Assembly (NCBI GenBank): GCA_905221605.1
Contig: CAJNDS010002729.1
Span: 279,687 to 301,583 of the forward strand
DNA length: 21,897 bases
Reading direction: 5' to 3'
Source of the DNA: Symbiodinium natans
Lineage: Eukaryota; Sar; Dinophyceae; Suessiales; Symbiodiniaceae
Shown: positions 1-8,022 of the stretch, one piece after another
Layout: each line of letters begins with the position of its first letter
Position numbering within the stretch: position 1 is the first letter of the stretch
Translations under genes and position numbers: made by a program
Notes under the pieces: generated by a model
The model's input: only the letters and a program-made list of their open reading frames with translations
What the model was told of the DNA's origin: nothing
Databases searched by the model: none

Positions 1-65
1 CAAACCCCAAACCCTAAACCCTAAACCCTAAACCCTAAACCCTAAACCCTAAACCCTAAACCCTG
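1..65 (+). repeat. Telomere-like CCCTAAA array
   Basis: About eight nearly exact CCCTAAA units follow one CCCCAAA variant. The array stops abruptly at unique sequence near 65. It lies at the window edge, but similar arrays in both orientations occur throughout, so it does not by itself mark a chromosome end. Confidence 0.95.
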
Positions 66-118
66 CACGGATAGTTGGGAGGGGTCTTGGGTCGCTGAGG
101 TCGAATCTGAAGCTGCCC

Positions 119-269
119 TTCTGAGGTTCTCCGAGGTACTTCTTCGCACCTGGGGGAGGGTTTAGGGTTTAGGGTTTAGGGTTTAGGGTTTGGGGTTTGG
201 GTTTTAGGGTTTAGGGTTTAGGCTTCAGGGTTCTGAAGTTCTCCGAGGTACGTCCTTCGCACCTGGGGG
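119..269. repeat. TTTAGGG array between imperfect direct repeats
   Basis: A G-rich TTTAGGG array with TTTGGGG variants (157-232) lies between two copies of the same unique sequence. Copy one is 119-156 and copy two is 231-269. Both contain TTCTCCGAGGTAC followed by TTCGCACCTGGGGG, and they differ by a few substitutions and one indel. This could be an insertion with target duplication or an old tandem duplication that trapped the array. A 14-base G run (265-278) overlaps the end of copy two. Confidence 0.8.
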
Positions 270-294
270 GGGGGGGGGTGCAGGGGATGTAGGT

Positions 295-410
295 TTAGGG
301 TTTTGGATTTTGGATTTGGGTTTTGGGTTTCGGGTTTTGGGTTTTGGGTTTTGGGTTTGGGGTCTTGGGGTTTGGGTTTTGGGGTCTTGGGGTTTAGGGT
401 TTGGGGTGGA
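295..410 (+). repeat. Degenerate TTTTGGG/TTTGGGG telomere-like array
   Basis: Tandem units are mainly GGGTTTT and GGGTTTG with a few canonical units. Because the stop-creating TTTAGGG motif is mostly missing, the stretch stays open in several frames and encodes meaningless repeats such as GFGFWVWGLG on one strand and NPKPKTRNPKP on the other. It is repeat DNA, not a gene. Confidence 0.85.
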
Positions 411-892
411 AGGGATCATTAGTGTCCTGGGAAGTCAGCATATCCCCCCGCCCCCGAACCCTTTACCTGAACGGTTTCAAGCTTGCGGCCGTGTGCCTCG
501 CTCGCCGATACTCTAGAATGAGGGCCTCAGACCTCTTTACGCTTGGGTTTAGGGTGTAGGGTTTAGGATTTTAGGGTTCAGGGCCTGGAAACCCTAAACA
601 CAGTTCTCCCAACAACCCCCCCGCCCCCCGCCCCCCTGTGCCCCGTTCATGGGATCCCAACCTCTGCCACATTCTGAGGGTAGTTTCATGGGCCCTTGGG
701 TTTTATAGGGTGGGTTCAGGGTTTAGGGTAACTTTTGAAGTTGCCCAAAATCCCCCCCACCCCCTGATTGCAGGGTGGGATGTAAGTTTCTCCCCTCACC
801 TGCCACCCCTCGTCAAAAAACAAGCCGGTGTTTCCCTGACTCCCTTTTTTTGGGGGGGGATATCCTTAAATTCCATGGTAGCACACCCGAAA
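411..892. other. Mostly unique spacer, no gene seen
   Basis: This is mixed-composition DNA with several C or G runs (for example 616-636 and 850-858) and scattered single telomere-like units near 544-570 and 715-728. The short open frames here have no recognisable motif. I see no RNA gene or mobile element. Confidence 0.5.
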
Positions 893-972
893 GGCTAAAC
901 CCCGAACCCCAAACCTCAAACCCTGAACCCCTACACCCTAAACCCTAAACCCTAAACCCTAAACCCTAAACC
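893..972 (+). repeat. CCCTAAA array
   Basis: Degenerate units (CCCCGAA, CCCCAAA, CCTCAAA) grade into five exact CCCTAAA units. The array is followed by a unique island of about 135 bp (973-1106) in which I recognise nothing. Confidence 0.9.
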
Positions 973-1106
973 TGCGGTCCAGGTTCCTTGGGACCCCCTG
1001 AAGGCCTGTAGACGCATTCCATTTCGCGGTCGAAGCTGCAGTTTGCGACAAGTTTTGGCCAACCGGCGCTTTGCCGCAGTTTAGGGGTAAGCCCGGAATC
1101 CTGAAC

Positions 1107-1223
1107 TACCCTAAACCCTAAACCCTAAACCCTAAACCCTAAACCCTCAACCCTCAACCCTCAACCCTAAACCCTAAACCCTAAACCCTAACCCTAAACC
1201 CTAACCCTAAACCCTAAACCCCG
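1107..1223 (+). repeat. CCCTAAA array with CCCTCAA and CCCTAA variants
   Basis: Exact heptamers are interrupted by a run of three CCCTCAA units and by several six-base CCCTAA units. Grouped variants of this kind suggest local duplication within the array. Just downstream (1224-1245) is a short piece of opposite orientation, GGGTTTGGGATTTAGGG. Confidence 0.9.
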
Positions 1224-1331
1224 AGACAGGGTTTGGGATTTAGGGTTTTGGGCGAAGGTGTCGAGGTGCATATTGTAGGTTTCTATCCCAAGAAGAACCC
1301 CCCGCAAGCAGGCTTTCAACTTGCAGGTAGT

Positions 1332-1495
1332 CTAGCCCCCTCCCCCTAATATTCAACCCCCTCTACCCCCGAATATTCAAGACCCCAAGTACAAAAAAAC
1401 ATATACATATATATATGTATGCATGTATATGGCTTTTTAATATCAGGCCAGGGGGTAGAGGGGGGATGAATACTAGGGGGAGGGGAGTAGCCTAG
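1332..1495. mobile_element. Small foldback (MITE-like) element
   Basis: The left arm 1332-1370 and right arm 1451-1495 are imperfect inverted repeats. The left arm reads CTAGCCCCCTCCCCCTAATA and then ATTCAACCCCCTCTACCCC; the reverse complement of the right arm is the same with few changes. The loop of about 80 bp is AT-rich and contains ATATATGTATGCATGTATAT. There is no coding capacity. It resembles a miniature inverted-repeat element or a foldback sequence. I found no convincing target-site duplication. Confidence 0.6.
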
Positions 1496-1596
1496 CCAAT
1501 GCAGGGGTGGTATAACAATCGCCTACAACAAAGCCAGTCGATTCGGGGTTCTTAGGGCATGGTTGAGAGTTGGTTTGCGGCATGAAGTTGTGAAGC

Positions 1597-1712
1597 ACGA
1601 ACCCTAAACCCTAAACCCTAAACCCTAAACCCTAAACCCTAAACCCTAAACCCTAAACCCTAAACCCTAAACCCTAAACCCTAAACCCTAAACCCTAAAC
1701 CCTAAACCCGAA
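1597..1712 (+). repeat. Pure CCCTAAA array, about 16 units
   Basis: About sixteen consecutive heptamers are almost exact, ending in one CCCGAAA unit. The low divergence suggests a young or homogenised array. The flanks are unique; only a 4-base CGAA is shared on the two sides, which I do not count as a duplication. Confidence 0.95.
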
Positions 1713-1837
1713 ACGACAGCGTTCGATTCCCTAGCCCAAGAACCCTGAAGCCTAAGCCCCTAAGCCTAATCCTGTAAGGGTGCGAGGGGTGGACATGGGC
1801 AGTTGAGGATTTTGTGCTGAGGGTTGGCTCGAAACCC

Positions 1838-1942
1838 TTAACAACCCCAAATCCCAAACCTCCATACCCCCAAACCCTAAACCCTAAACCCCAAACCCTA
1901 AACCCTAAACCCCAAACCCTAGACCCTAAACCCCAAACCCTG
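1838..1942 (+). repeat. Degenerate CCCTAAA/CCCCAAA array
   Basis: CCCTAAA and CCCCAAA units alternate. The CCCCAAA variant removes many TAA stops, which leaves a spurious open frame of 75 codons reading TLNPKPQTLNPKPQ. Positions 1943-2050 are unique sequence without a recognised feature. Confidence 0.85.
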
Positions 1943-2069
1943 CATCAGAAGCGGTGGTTCAAGACCTGTGCTCTGTCACTGCATTCCTGCCTCCGATCTC
2001 AGAGAACCCAATACCTTCTGTCAAGGAACCCACCCTCCTAGGTAGCCCCTGGGATACTTCTATATCTAC

Positions 2070-2150
2070 ATTCTATGTATATATATACAAATAAATAAAC
2101 ATGAATATACATGTAGATAAACATGAATGTATATATATATATATATATGC
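2070..2150. repeat. AT-rich microsatellite
   Basis: TATATATA tracts are interspersed with AAATAAATAAACATGAATATACATG-type words, which are partly repeated (ACATGAAT occurs twice). It ends in a pure AT run that joins the C run of the 3.1-kb inverted-repeat block. Confidence 0.8.
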
Positions 2151-2242
2151 TACCCCCCCCCCCAAAGATCTAGGTATTTTCATGATTTGGCGATGTCAGG
2201 TTGAAGATTTGCGTGGGCCCGGAGGCAATGTGAAGTTGAAGA

Positions 2243-2894
2243 TTTGCATGGGCCCGGATAGGTGCAGATGAGTATAGGACGTCGATTGGAAAGATAAGCA
2301 AGATACCATAAGCCCAGGAAGTATTCAAGTGCATAAGGTGATGTGGAGAAACACTGTATTCCTGAAGACGCGAGAATACTGTGAGCAACACTATGTTACG
2401 GGTTCTGGACCTTCCAAAAGCCCGACTTACTCTCAGGTATGTGGGTGTTCATCTCATCATTCCCAAAGGACCCCCAAAAAGAGTTATCATTTCTCAAAGA
2501 TAAGACTCATTTATACACTATCCTCACTTACAAGTAAACAGCTCAATAAACCCTACTCGATTAAGGTTCAGATTAATTCGATCAAGAAGTAGGGTCAGAC
2601 CCTATTCCAAGATTTATGTGTCTTAAAGGTTTAGGGTTTAAGGTTTATATAGGCATTTAAACCTAAGCCGTCAATTCGACCGAAACATTTGAACTTTAAA
2701 CCCTCTTGGGTGTAAGGTTGAAAGGCTTAGGGTTTAACATTTAGGCATCTAAACCTCAACCGCCATTTAAACCTGAACCCTTAACCGTAAAACCCTTTTG
2801 GGTTGAGGCTTAAAAGGTTTAGGCCTTAAGATTTAGGCATTTAAACCTAAGCCCATCGAGTGTAAATCTTAACGGGCCTAAACACTTAACCTTT
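2243..2894. repeat. 651-bp tandem duplication, copy 1
   Basis: The sequence repeats at an offset of exactly 651 bp. The left part is unique. The right part is degenerate telomere-like DNA (GGTTTAGGGTTTAAGG, AAACCTAAGCC). A short inner duplication of GTTGAAGATTTGC (from 2200 and 2235) lies just before and across the start. An 87-codon frame (2329-2592) is identical in both copies; it has no family resemblance, and the opposite strand is also open, so I do not call it a gene. Confidence 0.95.
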
Positions 2895-3545
2895 TTGCAT
2901 GGGCCCGGATAGGTGCAGATGAGTATAGGACGTCGATTGGAAAGATAAGCAAGATACCATAAGCCCAGGAAGTATTCCAGTGCATAAGGTGATGTGGAGA
3001 AACACTGTATTCCTGAAGACGCGAGAATACTGTGAGCAACACTATGTTACGGGTTCTGGACCTTCCAAAAGCCCGACTTACTCTCAAGTATGTGGGTGTT
3101 CATCTCATCATTCCCAAAGGACCCCCAAAAAGAGTTATCATTTCTCAAAGATAAGACTCATTTATACACTATCCTCACTTACAAGTAAACAGCTCAATAA
3201 ACCCTACTCGATTAAGGTTCAGATTAATTCGATCAAGAAGTAGGGTCAGACCCTATTCCAAGATTTATGTGTCCTAAAGGTTTAGGGTTTAAGGTTTATA
3301 TAGGCATTTAAACCTAAGCCGTCAATTCGACCGAAACATTTGAACTTTAAACCCTCTTGGGTGTAAGGTTGAAAGGCTTAGGGTTTAACATTTAGGCATC
3401 TAAACCTCAACCGCCATTTAAACCTGAACCCTTAACCGTAAAACCCTTTTGGGTTGAGGCTTAAAAGGTTTAGGCCTTAAGATTTAGGCATTTAAACCTA
3501 AGCCCATCGAGTGTAAATCTTAACGGGCCTAAACACTTAACCTTT
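2894..3545. repeat. 651-bp tandem duplication, copy 2
   Basis: I see only three differences from copy 1: A2327 to C2978, G2436 to A3087, and T2623 to C3274. The junction lies in a T run (AACCTTTTTGCAT), consistent with a 2-3 base microhomology or slippage event. At about 99.5% identity the duplication is recent compared with the surrounding repeats. Confidence 0.95.
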
Positions 3546-4360
3546 AAGCCCTATAGGCTATAGGGTTAAGGTTTAAAGGATTAGGGTTTAAAAGTTCAAT
3601 AGTAAGCCCATAGAGTTTAAGCCTTAAGGGGCCTAAACGCTTCACCTTTAAACCCTATAGGCTATAGGGTTAAGGTTTGAGGGTTTAGGTTTTAAAGGTA
3701 AGCCCATAGAGTTCAGACCCCAAGGGGCCTAAACGCTTAACCTTTAAACCCTATAGGCTATAGGGAAGGTTTAAAGCTTTCGGATTCAAGATTTAGGCAT
3801 TTAAACCCAAGCCCACCTTAAGGGTTTAAGGTTTTAAACCCTCAAGGCTTAAGAAATACCCTAAGCCTTTAGACCCTATAGGGCTGAAAGGTTAAAGAGA
3901 GCGTAATGTCTGGGCATTTATACTTTCAACGCCTATAGGGTTAAACCCTTTTAACGTTTTGGAGCCCTACAGGGCTTCAGGGTTCTGACCCTAAAGGGCT
4001 TAGGGTTCTCGTTTACATGCTTAAACCTTAAACCCTTAAGGTTTAAGCTCTATGGGCTGGTGTTTTAATGCCAAATCTTAAACCCTAAGCCTTTCAACCT
4101 TAACCCTATGGCCTATAGGGTTTAAAGGTTGAGCGTTTAGGACCCTTAAGGTTTAAACTCTATGGGCTTACTGTTGAACTTTTCAACCCTAAACCTCTAA
4201 ACCTTAACCGTGCCTAAACACTTAACCTGTAAGCCCTATATGCTATAGGGTTAAGGTTCAAAGGTTAAGCGTTTAGGACCCTTAAGGTTTAAACTCTATG
4301 GGCTTACTGTTGAACATTTCAACCCTAAACCTTTAAACCTTAACCGTATAGCCTACAGGG
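3545..4360. repeat. Degenerate telomere-like units in head-to-head orientation
   Basis: Units containing CCCTATAGGCTATAGGGTT recur near 3549, 3653 and 3749, about 100 bp apart, each followed by AGCCCATAGAGTTTAAG-type and GGGGCCTAAACGCTT-type sequence. From about 4090 to 4360 the same words appear as their reverse complements (AAACTCTATGGGCTTACTG twice, GCGTTTAGGACCCTTAAGG twice). The field is thus an imperfect inverted duplication around 3850-4050. No gene is visible. Confidence 0.75.
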
Positions 4361-4705
4361 CTTAAAGGTTTAGCCCACGATCCCGAAATCTATGGGCTTG
4401 TGACACATGACCTTGAGCGACGTCACGAAATTTACTTCTGAGACTTTATAGCGACGTCACGAAAGCTAAAACTGAGACTTTACAAGACGTGAACCCGATT
4501 GAAAAACGATTGAAACGATTGAAATTCAATCGGGGGCCCGATTGAAAAACGATTGAAACGATTGAAGTTCAATCGGGGGCCGGATTGAAGATTGAAGATT
4601 GAAGATTCCCAGAAAAAAGCTTTCCGGGAATCTTCAATCTTCAATCCGGTCTCCGATTGAATTTCAATCGTTTCAATCGTTTTTCAATCGGGCCCCCGAT
4701 TGAAT
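4361..4705. repeat. 345-bp unit with large hairpin, copy 1
   Basis: The unit begins at CTTAAAGGTTTAGCCCACGA and repeats 345 bp later. Its first part has three GACGT motifs about 34 bp apart (4419, 4453, 4486), the first two within GCGACGTCACGAAA. Its second part is a hairpin: left arm 4524-4610, right arm 4626-4705, loop 4611-4625. The arms are built from CGATTGAAA and GATTGAA repeats and differ mainly by one extra 7-base repeat. Folded RNA or DNA would form a stem of about 80 bp. Confidence 0.9.
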
Positions 4706-5060
4706 CTTAAAGGTTTAGCCCACGATCCCGAAATCTATGGGCTTGTGACACATGACCTTGAGCGACGTCACGCAATTTTCTTCTGGGACTTTATAGCGAC
4801 GTCACGAAAGCTAAAACTGAGACTTTACAAGACGTGAACCCGATTGAAAAACGATTGAAACGATTGAAACGATTGAAATTCAATCGGGGCCCGATTGAAA
4901 AACGATTGAAACGATTGAAATTCAATCGGGGGCCGGATTGAAGATTGAAGATTGAAGATTCCCAAAAAAAGCTTTCCGGGAATCTTCAATCTTCAATCTT
5001 CAATCCGGTCTCCGATTGAATTTCAATCGTTTCAATCGTTTTTCAATCGGGCCCCCGATT
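4706..5060. repeat. 345-bp unit with large hairpin, copy 2
   Basis: This is the second copy of the same unit, with hairpin arms 4878-4963 and 4978-5060. It differs in the number of short GATTGAA and CGATTGAAA repeats, and those changes keep the two arms pairable. After the right arm the sequence leaves the repeat at TTTTTTCAATCGAGCTC. Confidence 0.9.
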
Positions 5061-5208
5061 TTTTCAATCGAGCTCACAATTTGAAAATACGACCACGCAC
5101 ATATGAAGACTCGCACATATCAAGATTTACATGTCCATATTGAGATTTACATGTTTAGCTAGCCCCCCACCCCCAACCCTAAAACCCTAAAACAGATCCC
5201 AAAACCAC
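5061..5208. other. Inner right flank of the 3.1-kb block
   Basis: Unique AT-rich DNA holds three related words (CACATATGAAGACT, CACATATCAAGATTTACATG, CATATTGAGATTTACATG) that form a short degenerate repeat. A C run and two CCCTAAAA octamers follow. No gene is seen. Confidence 0.5.
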
Positions 5209-5461
5209 GAAAATACCTAGATCTTTGGGGGGGGGGTACCATATATATATATGTATATATATATATACACATATCTTTTTCTCTTCATTCGGGGCTTTGA
5301 AGGGTTTAGGGTTTAAGTTTTGGATTTAAACAAAGGATAGCTCATTGCAAGAGCCTCATGTATACTTTCAGGCATCTTCCCCAACCAAGGGAAAGAAGAA
5401 GGGGGTAGACCTGGGGTTCGTAGTAAGGACACCTAAGCCCGAAACCTCGGCATCTTCCCCA

Positions 5462-5672
5462 GCCCTAAACCCTAAACCCCAAACCCTCAACCCCTAAACC
5501 CTAAACCCTGGCTCTAAACCCTACACCCTACACCCTAAACCCCAAACCCTCAACTCCTAAACCCTAAACCCTAGCCCTAAACCCTAAACCCTAAACCCTC
5601 AACCCTAAACCCTAAACCCTAACCCTAAACCCTAAGCCCTAAACCCTAAACCCTAAACCCTCAACCCTAAAC
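5462..5672 (+). repeat. Long mixed CCCTAAA array
   Basis: About 210 bp of CCCTAAA units, with CCCTACA, CCCCAAA, CCCTCAA and CCCTAA variants. A block near 5525-5560 partly repeats the block near 5465-5500 (CCCCAAACCCTCAA with CCTAAACCCTAAACCCT). The preceding 5279-5461 is unique, with CATCTTCCCCA occurring twice (near 5363 and 5450). Confidence 0.9.
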
Positions 5673-5788
5673 CGGGGTTTTGGGCTCTCTGGGTCGCTCC
5701 AATCTTCGCGCGGGGTCTCGCCTTTTGTTGCGACGCGAGATTTTCCGGGAAGCCGCAAGGCTCACAAAAAAAGTTCCGAGCCTAGGGT
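5673..5788. other. Unique island between opposed telomere-like arrays
   Basis: The island separates a C-rich array on the left from a G-rich array on the right. It includes a possible small hairpin with 6-bp arms TCTCGC and GCGAGA. I recognise no gene. Confidence 0.5.
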
Positions 5789-5875
5789 TTTGTTTAGGGT
5801 TTAGGGTTTAGGGTTTGGGGTTTAGGGTTTCGGGTTTAGGGTTCAGGGTTCAGGGTTTAGGGTATGAGGTTTAGG
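5789..5875 (+). repeat. TTTAGGG array
   Basis: G-rich heptamers with TTTGGGG, TTTCGGG and TTCAGGG variants. The array is oriented opposite to 5462-5672. Confidence 0.9.
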
Positions 5876-5968
5876 TGGGGAAAAGGTTGATTCCGATGTG
5901 CAGTTTCGGGATGTCACGTTCAGGAGAAGCCCCCGAAGTAACTGAGCCCTGAGACCCCGCCATGCCCC

Positions 5969-6071
5969 CCTAAACCCGAAACCCGAAAACCCTAAACCCG
6001 AACCCTAAAACCCTAAGCCCTAAACCCTAAAACCCAAACCCTAAAACCCTAAACCCTAAAACCCAAACCCT
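5969..6071 (+). repeat. Mixed CCCTAAA/CCCTAAAA array
   Basis: Heptamers and octamers alternate with CCCGAAA and CCCAAA variants, ending in a C run (6073-6083). The octamer form matches the Chlamydomonas-type TTTTAGGG repeat, here as a variant within a TTTAGGG background. Confidence 0.88.
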
Positions 6072-6176
6072 AACCCCCCCCCCGCCCCTCCTGAGATAGC
6101 AGTGACTCTAGGCCGTGGGCTCGAAGAGGGAGCTTTTGTACTATGGGAGGATAGGATAGGACCCACTAGTAGGCAG

Positions 6177-6221
6177 GGTTTAGGGTTTAGGGTTTAGGGT
6201 TTAGGGTTTAGGGTTTAGGGC
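6177..6221 (+). repeat. Short pure TTTAGGG array
   Basis: Six exact heptamers lie between unique sequences. No direct repeat is visible at the edges. Confidence 0.92.
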
Positions 6222-6360
6222 CCAGCGCGGGTCTCGGGCATGCCTTGACACCCTCCCCGCAGATCCCAAAGGCCTAAGCCCTAAACCTTAAGCCCTCAAC
6301 TCTACTTTGCTGTAGGCTTTTTATGCCATAAAGCCATCCTTTATGGTGTGAGCTTCTTCC

Positions 6361-6434
6361 CCTAAACCCTAAACCCTAAACCCTAAACCCTAAACCCTAA
6401 ACCCTAAACCCTAAACCCTAAACCCTAAACCCTA
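6361..6434 (+). repeat. Pure CCCTAAA array
   Basis: About ten exact heptamers. The unique stretch to the left (6222-6360) contains a short hairpin with arms CCATAAAG and CTTTATGG near 6328-6348. Confidence 0.95.
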
Positions 6435-6879
6435 CAAGAGCGCGCAAGTATTTCCCAAATAAGGGGTGCCCCTAAGTGCAACCCCCTCGAAACATTCTGA
6501 TCTTCATTCTACGACACCACCCCCAACCCCAAATCCCTAAAACCCAATACCCTGTCGGTTTCAGTAACCCTAAGCCCTAAGCCGTATTCTTTAGGGTACC
6601 TTATGCTCCACTAAACAAAAGCGGGTTCAGGTTTTGGAGGTCCCGAGGCGTATAGGGGGGTTTACGAAAATGCGGGACTCAAAATACTAGGATTCCCTTA
6701 TACCAAGGACCCCAATAAGGTACCCCGAATGTCAGAAAACACCATAATATGGTGTTTTATTGTGTTCTTCCTCGTGGCTCGTGGCTACCTAGAAAGATGG
6801 CTTGTTTAGGTTCAGGGATGTCCACACCATCATGTTCACATCTTTGGGCAGGCTACTGCAAGGCTCATCAGAAGATCCC
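6435..6879. other. Unique spacer with one perfect palindrome
   Basis: No gene is recognised. The notable feature is a 23-bp palindrome at 6736-6758, with arms AAAACACCATA and TATGGTGTTTT around a single A. CTCGTGGCTCGTGGCT (6771-6786) is a small tandem duplication. Confidence 0.6.
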
Positions 6880-7183
6880 TGAACCCTAAAGCCCTACACC
6901 CATAAAGCTTAGAGCTTATATCCTGAACACTAAACCCTAAGCCCTAAGCCCCAAGCCCTAAGCCCTAAGCCCTTAACCCTAAACCCTGACCCTAAGACAC
7001 CCAAGGGCGAAGCCCGATGCCCTATTCTGCATGGTGCCCGCCTTCCTCTCAGCTAGGCATCATTGCGATAATGAAGCTCAGGGATCGTAGTCTGCACCCA
7101 AGAGCTCTAGCCCTAAACCCTAAACCCTGAACCCCAAACCCTAAACCCTAAACCCTAAACCCTGAACCCTGAACCCTGAACCT
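6880..7183 (+). repeat. Degenerate telomere-like DNA with a unique insert
   Basis: CCCTAAG/CCCTAAA units occupy 6880-6985 and CCCTAAA/CCCTGAA units occupy 7107-7183. Unique DNA of about 120 bp lies between them. The CCCTGAA variant is grouped as three consecutive units at the right end. Confidence 0.8.
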
Positions 7184-7203
7184 GCAAGTGCTCTTGTGGA
7201 GCC

Positions 7204-7263
7204 ATGGCCGTGTCTGCCTTTGTTGGCGCTCCCCAGGGTGCCCCCAGTTACTCCCTGCTTTAG
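7204..7263 (+). other. Very short ATG frame ending in a telomere-like array
   Basis: An ATG in a good eukaryotic initiation context (AGCCATGGCC) opens a 19-residue frame, MAVSAFVGAPQGAPSYSLL. Its TAG stop is supplied by the first TTTAGGG unit downstream. It is too short to call a gene. It may be a coding remnant cut by the array, or chance. Confidence 0.15.
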
Positions 7264-7300
7264 GGTTTAGGGTTTAGGGTTTAGCGTTTCGGGTTTAGGG
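7258..7300 (+). repeat. Short TTTAGGG array
   Basis: Six units, two of them variant (TTTAGCG, TTTCGGG). Confidence 0.88.
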
Positions 7301-7307
7301 ACCCAAT

Positions 7308-7372
7308 GATAACTGTACTTAGAACCCAAATATAACCCTATTAGGGTACTTAAGGGGCTTATATGTGGGTTA
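7308..7372. mobile_element. Truncated copy of the small inverted-repeat element
   Basis: GTACTTAGAACCCAAATATAAC (7316-7337, stated by position with key words GTACTT and AACCCAA) matches 8241-8262 at about 18 of 22 bases. It is followed by GGGTACTTAAGGGGCTTATA, a rearranged version of the same element. The terminal repeats are not both present, so this looks like a broken copy. Confidence 0.4.
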
Positions 7373-7445
7373 TCTGTCCTAGACCCCCAACCCTAAACCT
7401 AAACCCAAGGCGTCAAGGGGGTGTAGGCCTCAGGGTTGAGGGAAG

Positions 7446-7470
7446 CCCCCCCCCCCCCCCCCCCCCCCCC
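7446..7470 (+). repeat. 25-base C homopolymer
   Basis: An uninterrupted run of 25 C. Homopolymers of this length are error-prone in sequencing, so the exact length is uncertain. Confidence 0.9.
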
Positions 7471-7632
7471 GAAACCCCAATCCCATATGCCTTAACCGTC
7501 CGAAGCCCTGAGCTAGAAAACGGTTGGGGGTTAACCCTCAACACTCTAAGCCCTAAACCCTAGATTCTAATAGGCCCTTCTACTTATTTGTATCAGATTT
7601 AGATGTAGCAGGCAACGCCCGGCCCTGGTGTC

Positions 7633-7945
7633 AACCCCAAACCCTAAACCCTCTTTGGGGACACCCTAAACCGTAAGGCCCTAAGCCCTAAAGCCCTAAA
7701 CCCCTACACCCTAGACCCTGAGGAGACCCTAAACCCTCAACCCTAAGGCTCGAAACCATAAGCTCCTAAACCCTAGGACCCTAAACCCTAAGCCCTAAGG
7801 CCCTGAACCCCTAAACCCTAAACCCCGAACCCCAAACCCTAAACCCTAAGGCCCTAAACCCCAAACCCGAAAGCCCTAAACCCTAAACCCTAAGGCCTCA
7901 CGGCCCTAAACCCTAAACCCTGAACACTAAACCTTAAACCCTAAA
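7633..7945 (+). repeat. Long degenerate CCCTAAA field
   Basis: CCCTAAA units mix with CCCTAAGG, CCCTAAG, CCCCAAA and CCCCTAAA variants. The extra bases break the 7-base phase repeatedly, as expected for an old array. No gene is present. Confidence 0.85.
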
Positions 7946-8022
7946 GACCTTGCCGCCAGGCCCCCGCCCTTCCCGGCCGCTGCTCCTGGGCCGAGCCCCC
8001 TGGACCCGGCGCCTGCCCAAGT
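7946..8022 (+). other. GC-rich island open into the next array
   Basis: Very GC-rich DNA stays open in one plus-strand frame with an Ala/Pro/Gly-rich reading (about 26 codons). It is closed by a TAG at 8024-8026 at the array edge. It has no start codon and no recognised family. It could be a fragment of a GC-rich coding exon. Confidence 0.2.

Larger units (their letters stand above)
2128..5268. mobile_element. 3.1-kb block bounded by inverted repeats
   Basis: The left end reads, outside to inside: an AT microsatellite, TAC, eleven C (2153-2163), then AAAGATCTAGGTATTTTC (2164-2181). The right end is its reverse complement: GAAAATACCTAGATCTTT (5209-5226), ten G (5227-5236), TACC, then an AT microsatellite to about 5268. 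The 18-bp core is identical and similarity continues inwards for about seven more bases. The inside holds a 651-bp tandem duplication, inverted degenerate telomere-like units and two large hairpins. No transposase is visible. It may be a non-autonomous transposon, a foldback element, or an older palindromic rearrangement. Confidence 0.55.

Noticed and set aside
1-65. True chromosome end at the left edge
   Set aside because: The array is short, slightly variant and no different from many internal arrays, so terminal position cannot be claimed.
1814-2041. 75-codon plus-strand frame rich in NPKPQTLNPKP
   Set aside because: It is a direct translation of CCCCAAA/CCCTAAA variants. The repeat lost its stops by mutation, and there is no independent coding evidence.
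2431-2442. CAGGTATGT resembling a 5' splice site
   Set aside because: Changed to CAAGTATGT in the second copy, and there is no coding context on either side.
2329-3243. Two identical 87-codon frames (2329-2592 and 2980-3243)
   Set aside because: They are identical because of the recent 651-bp duplication, not selection. No family resemblance, and the opposite strand is equally open.
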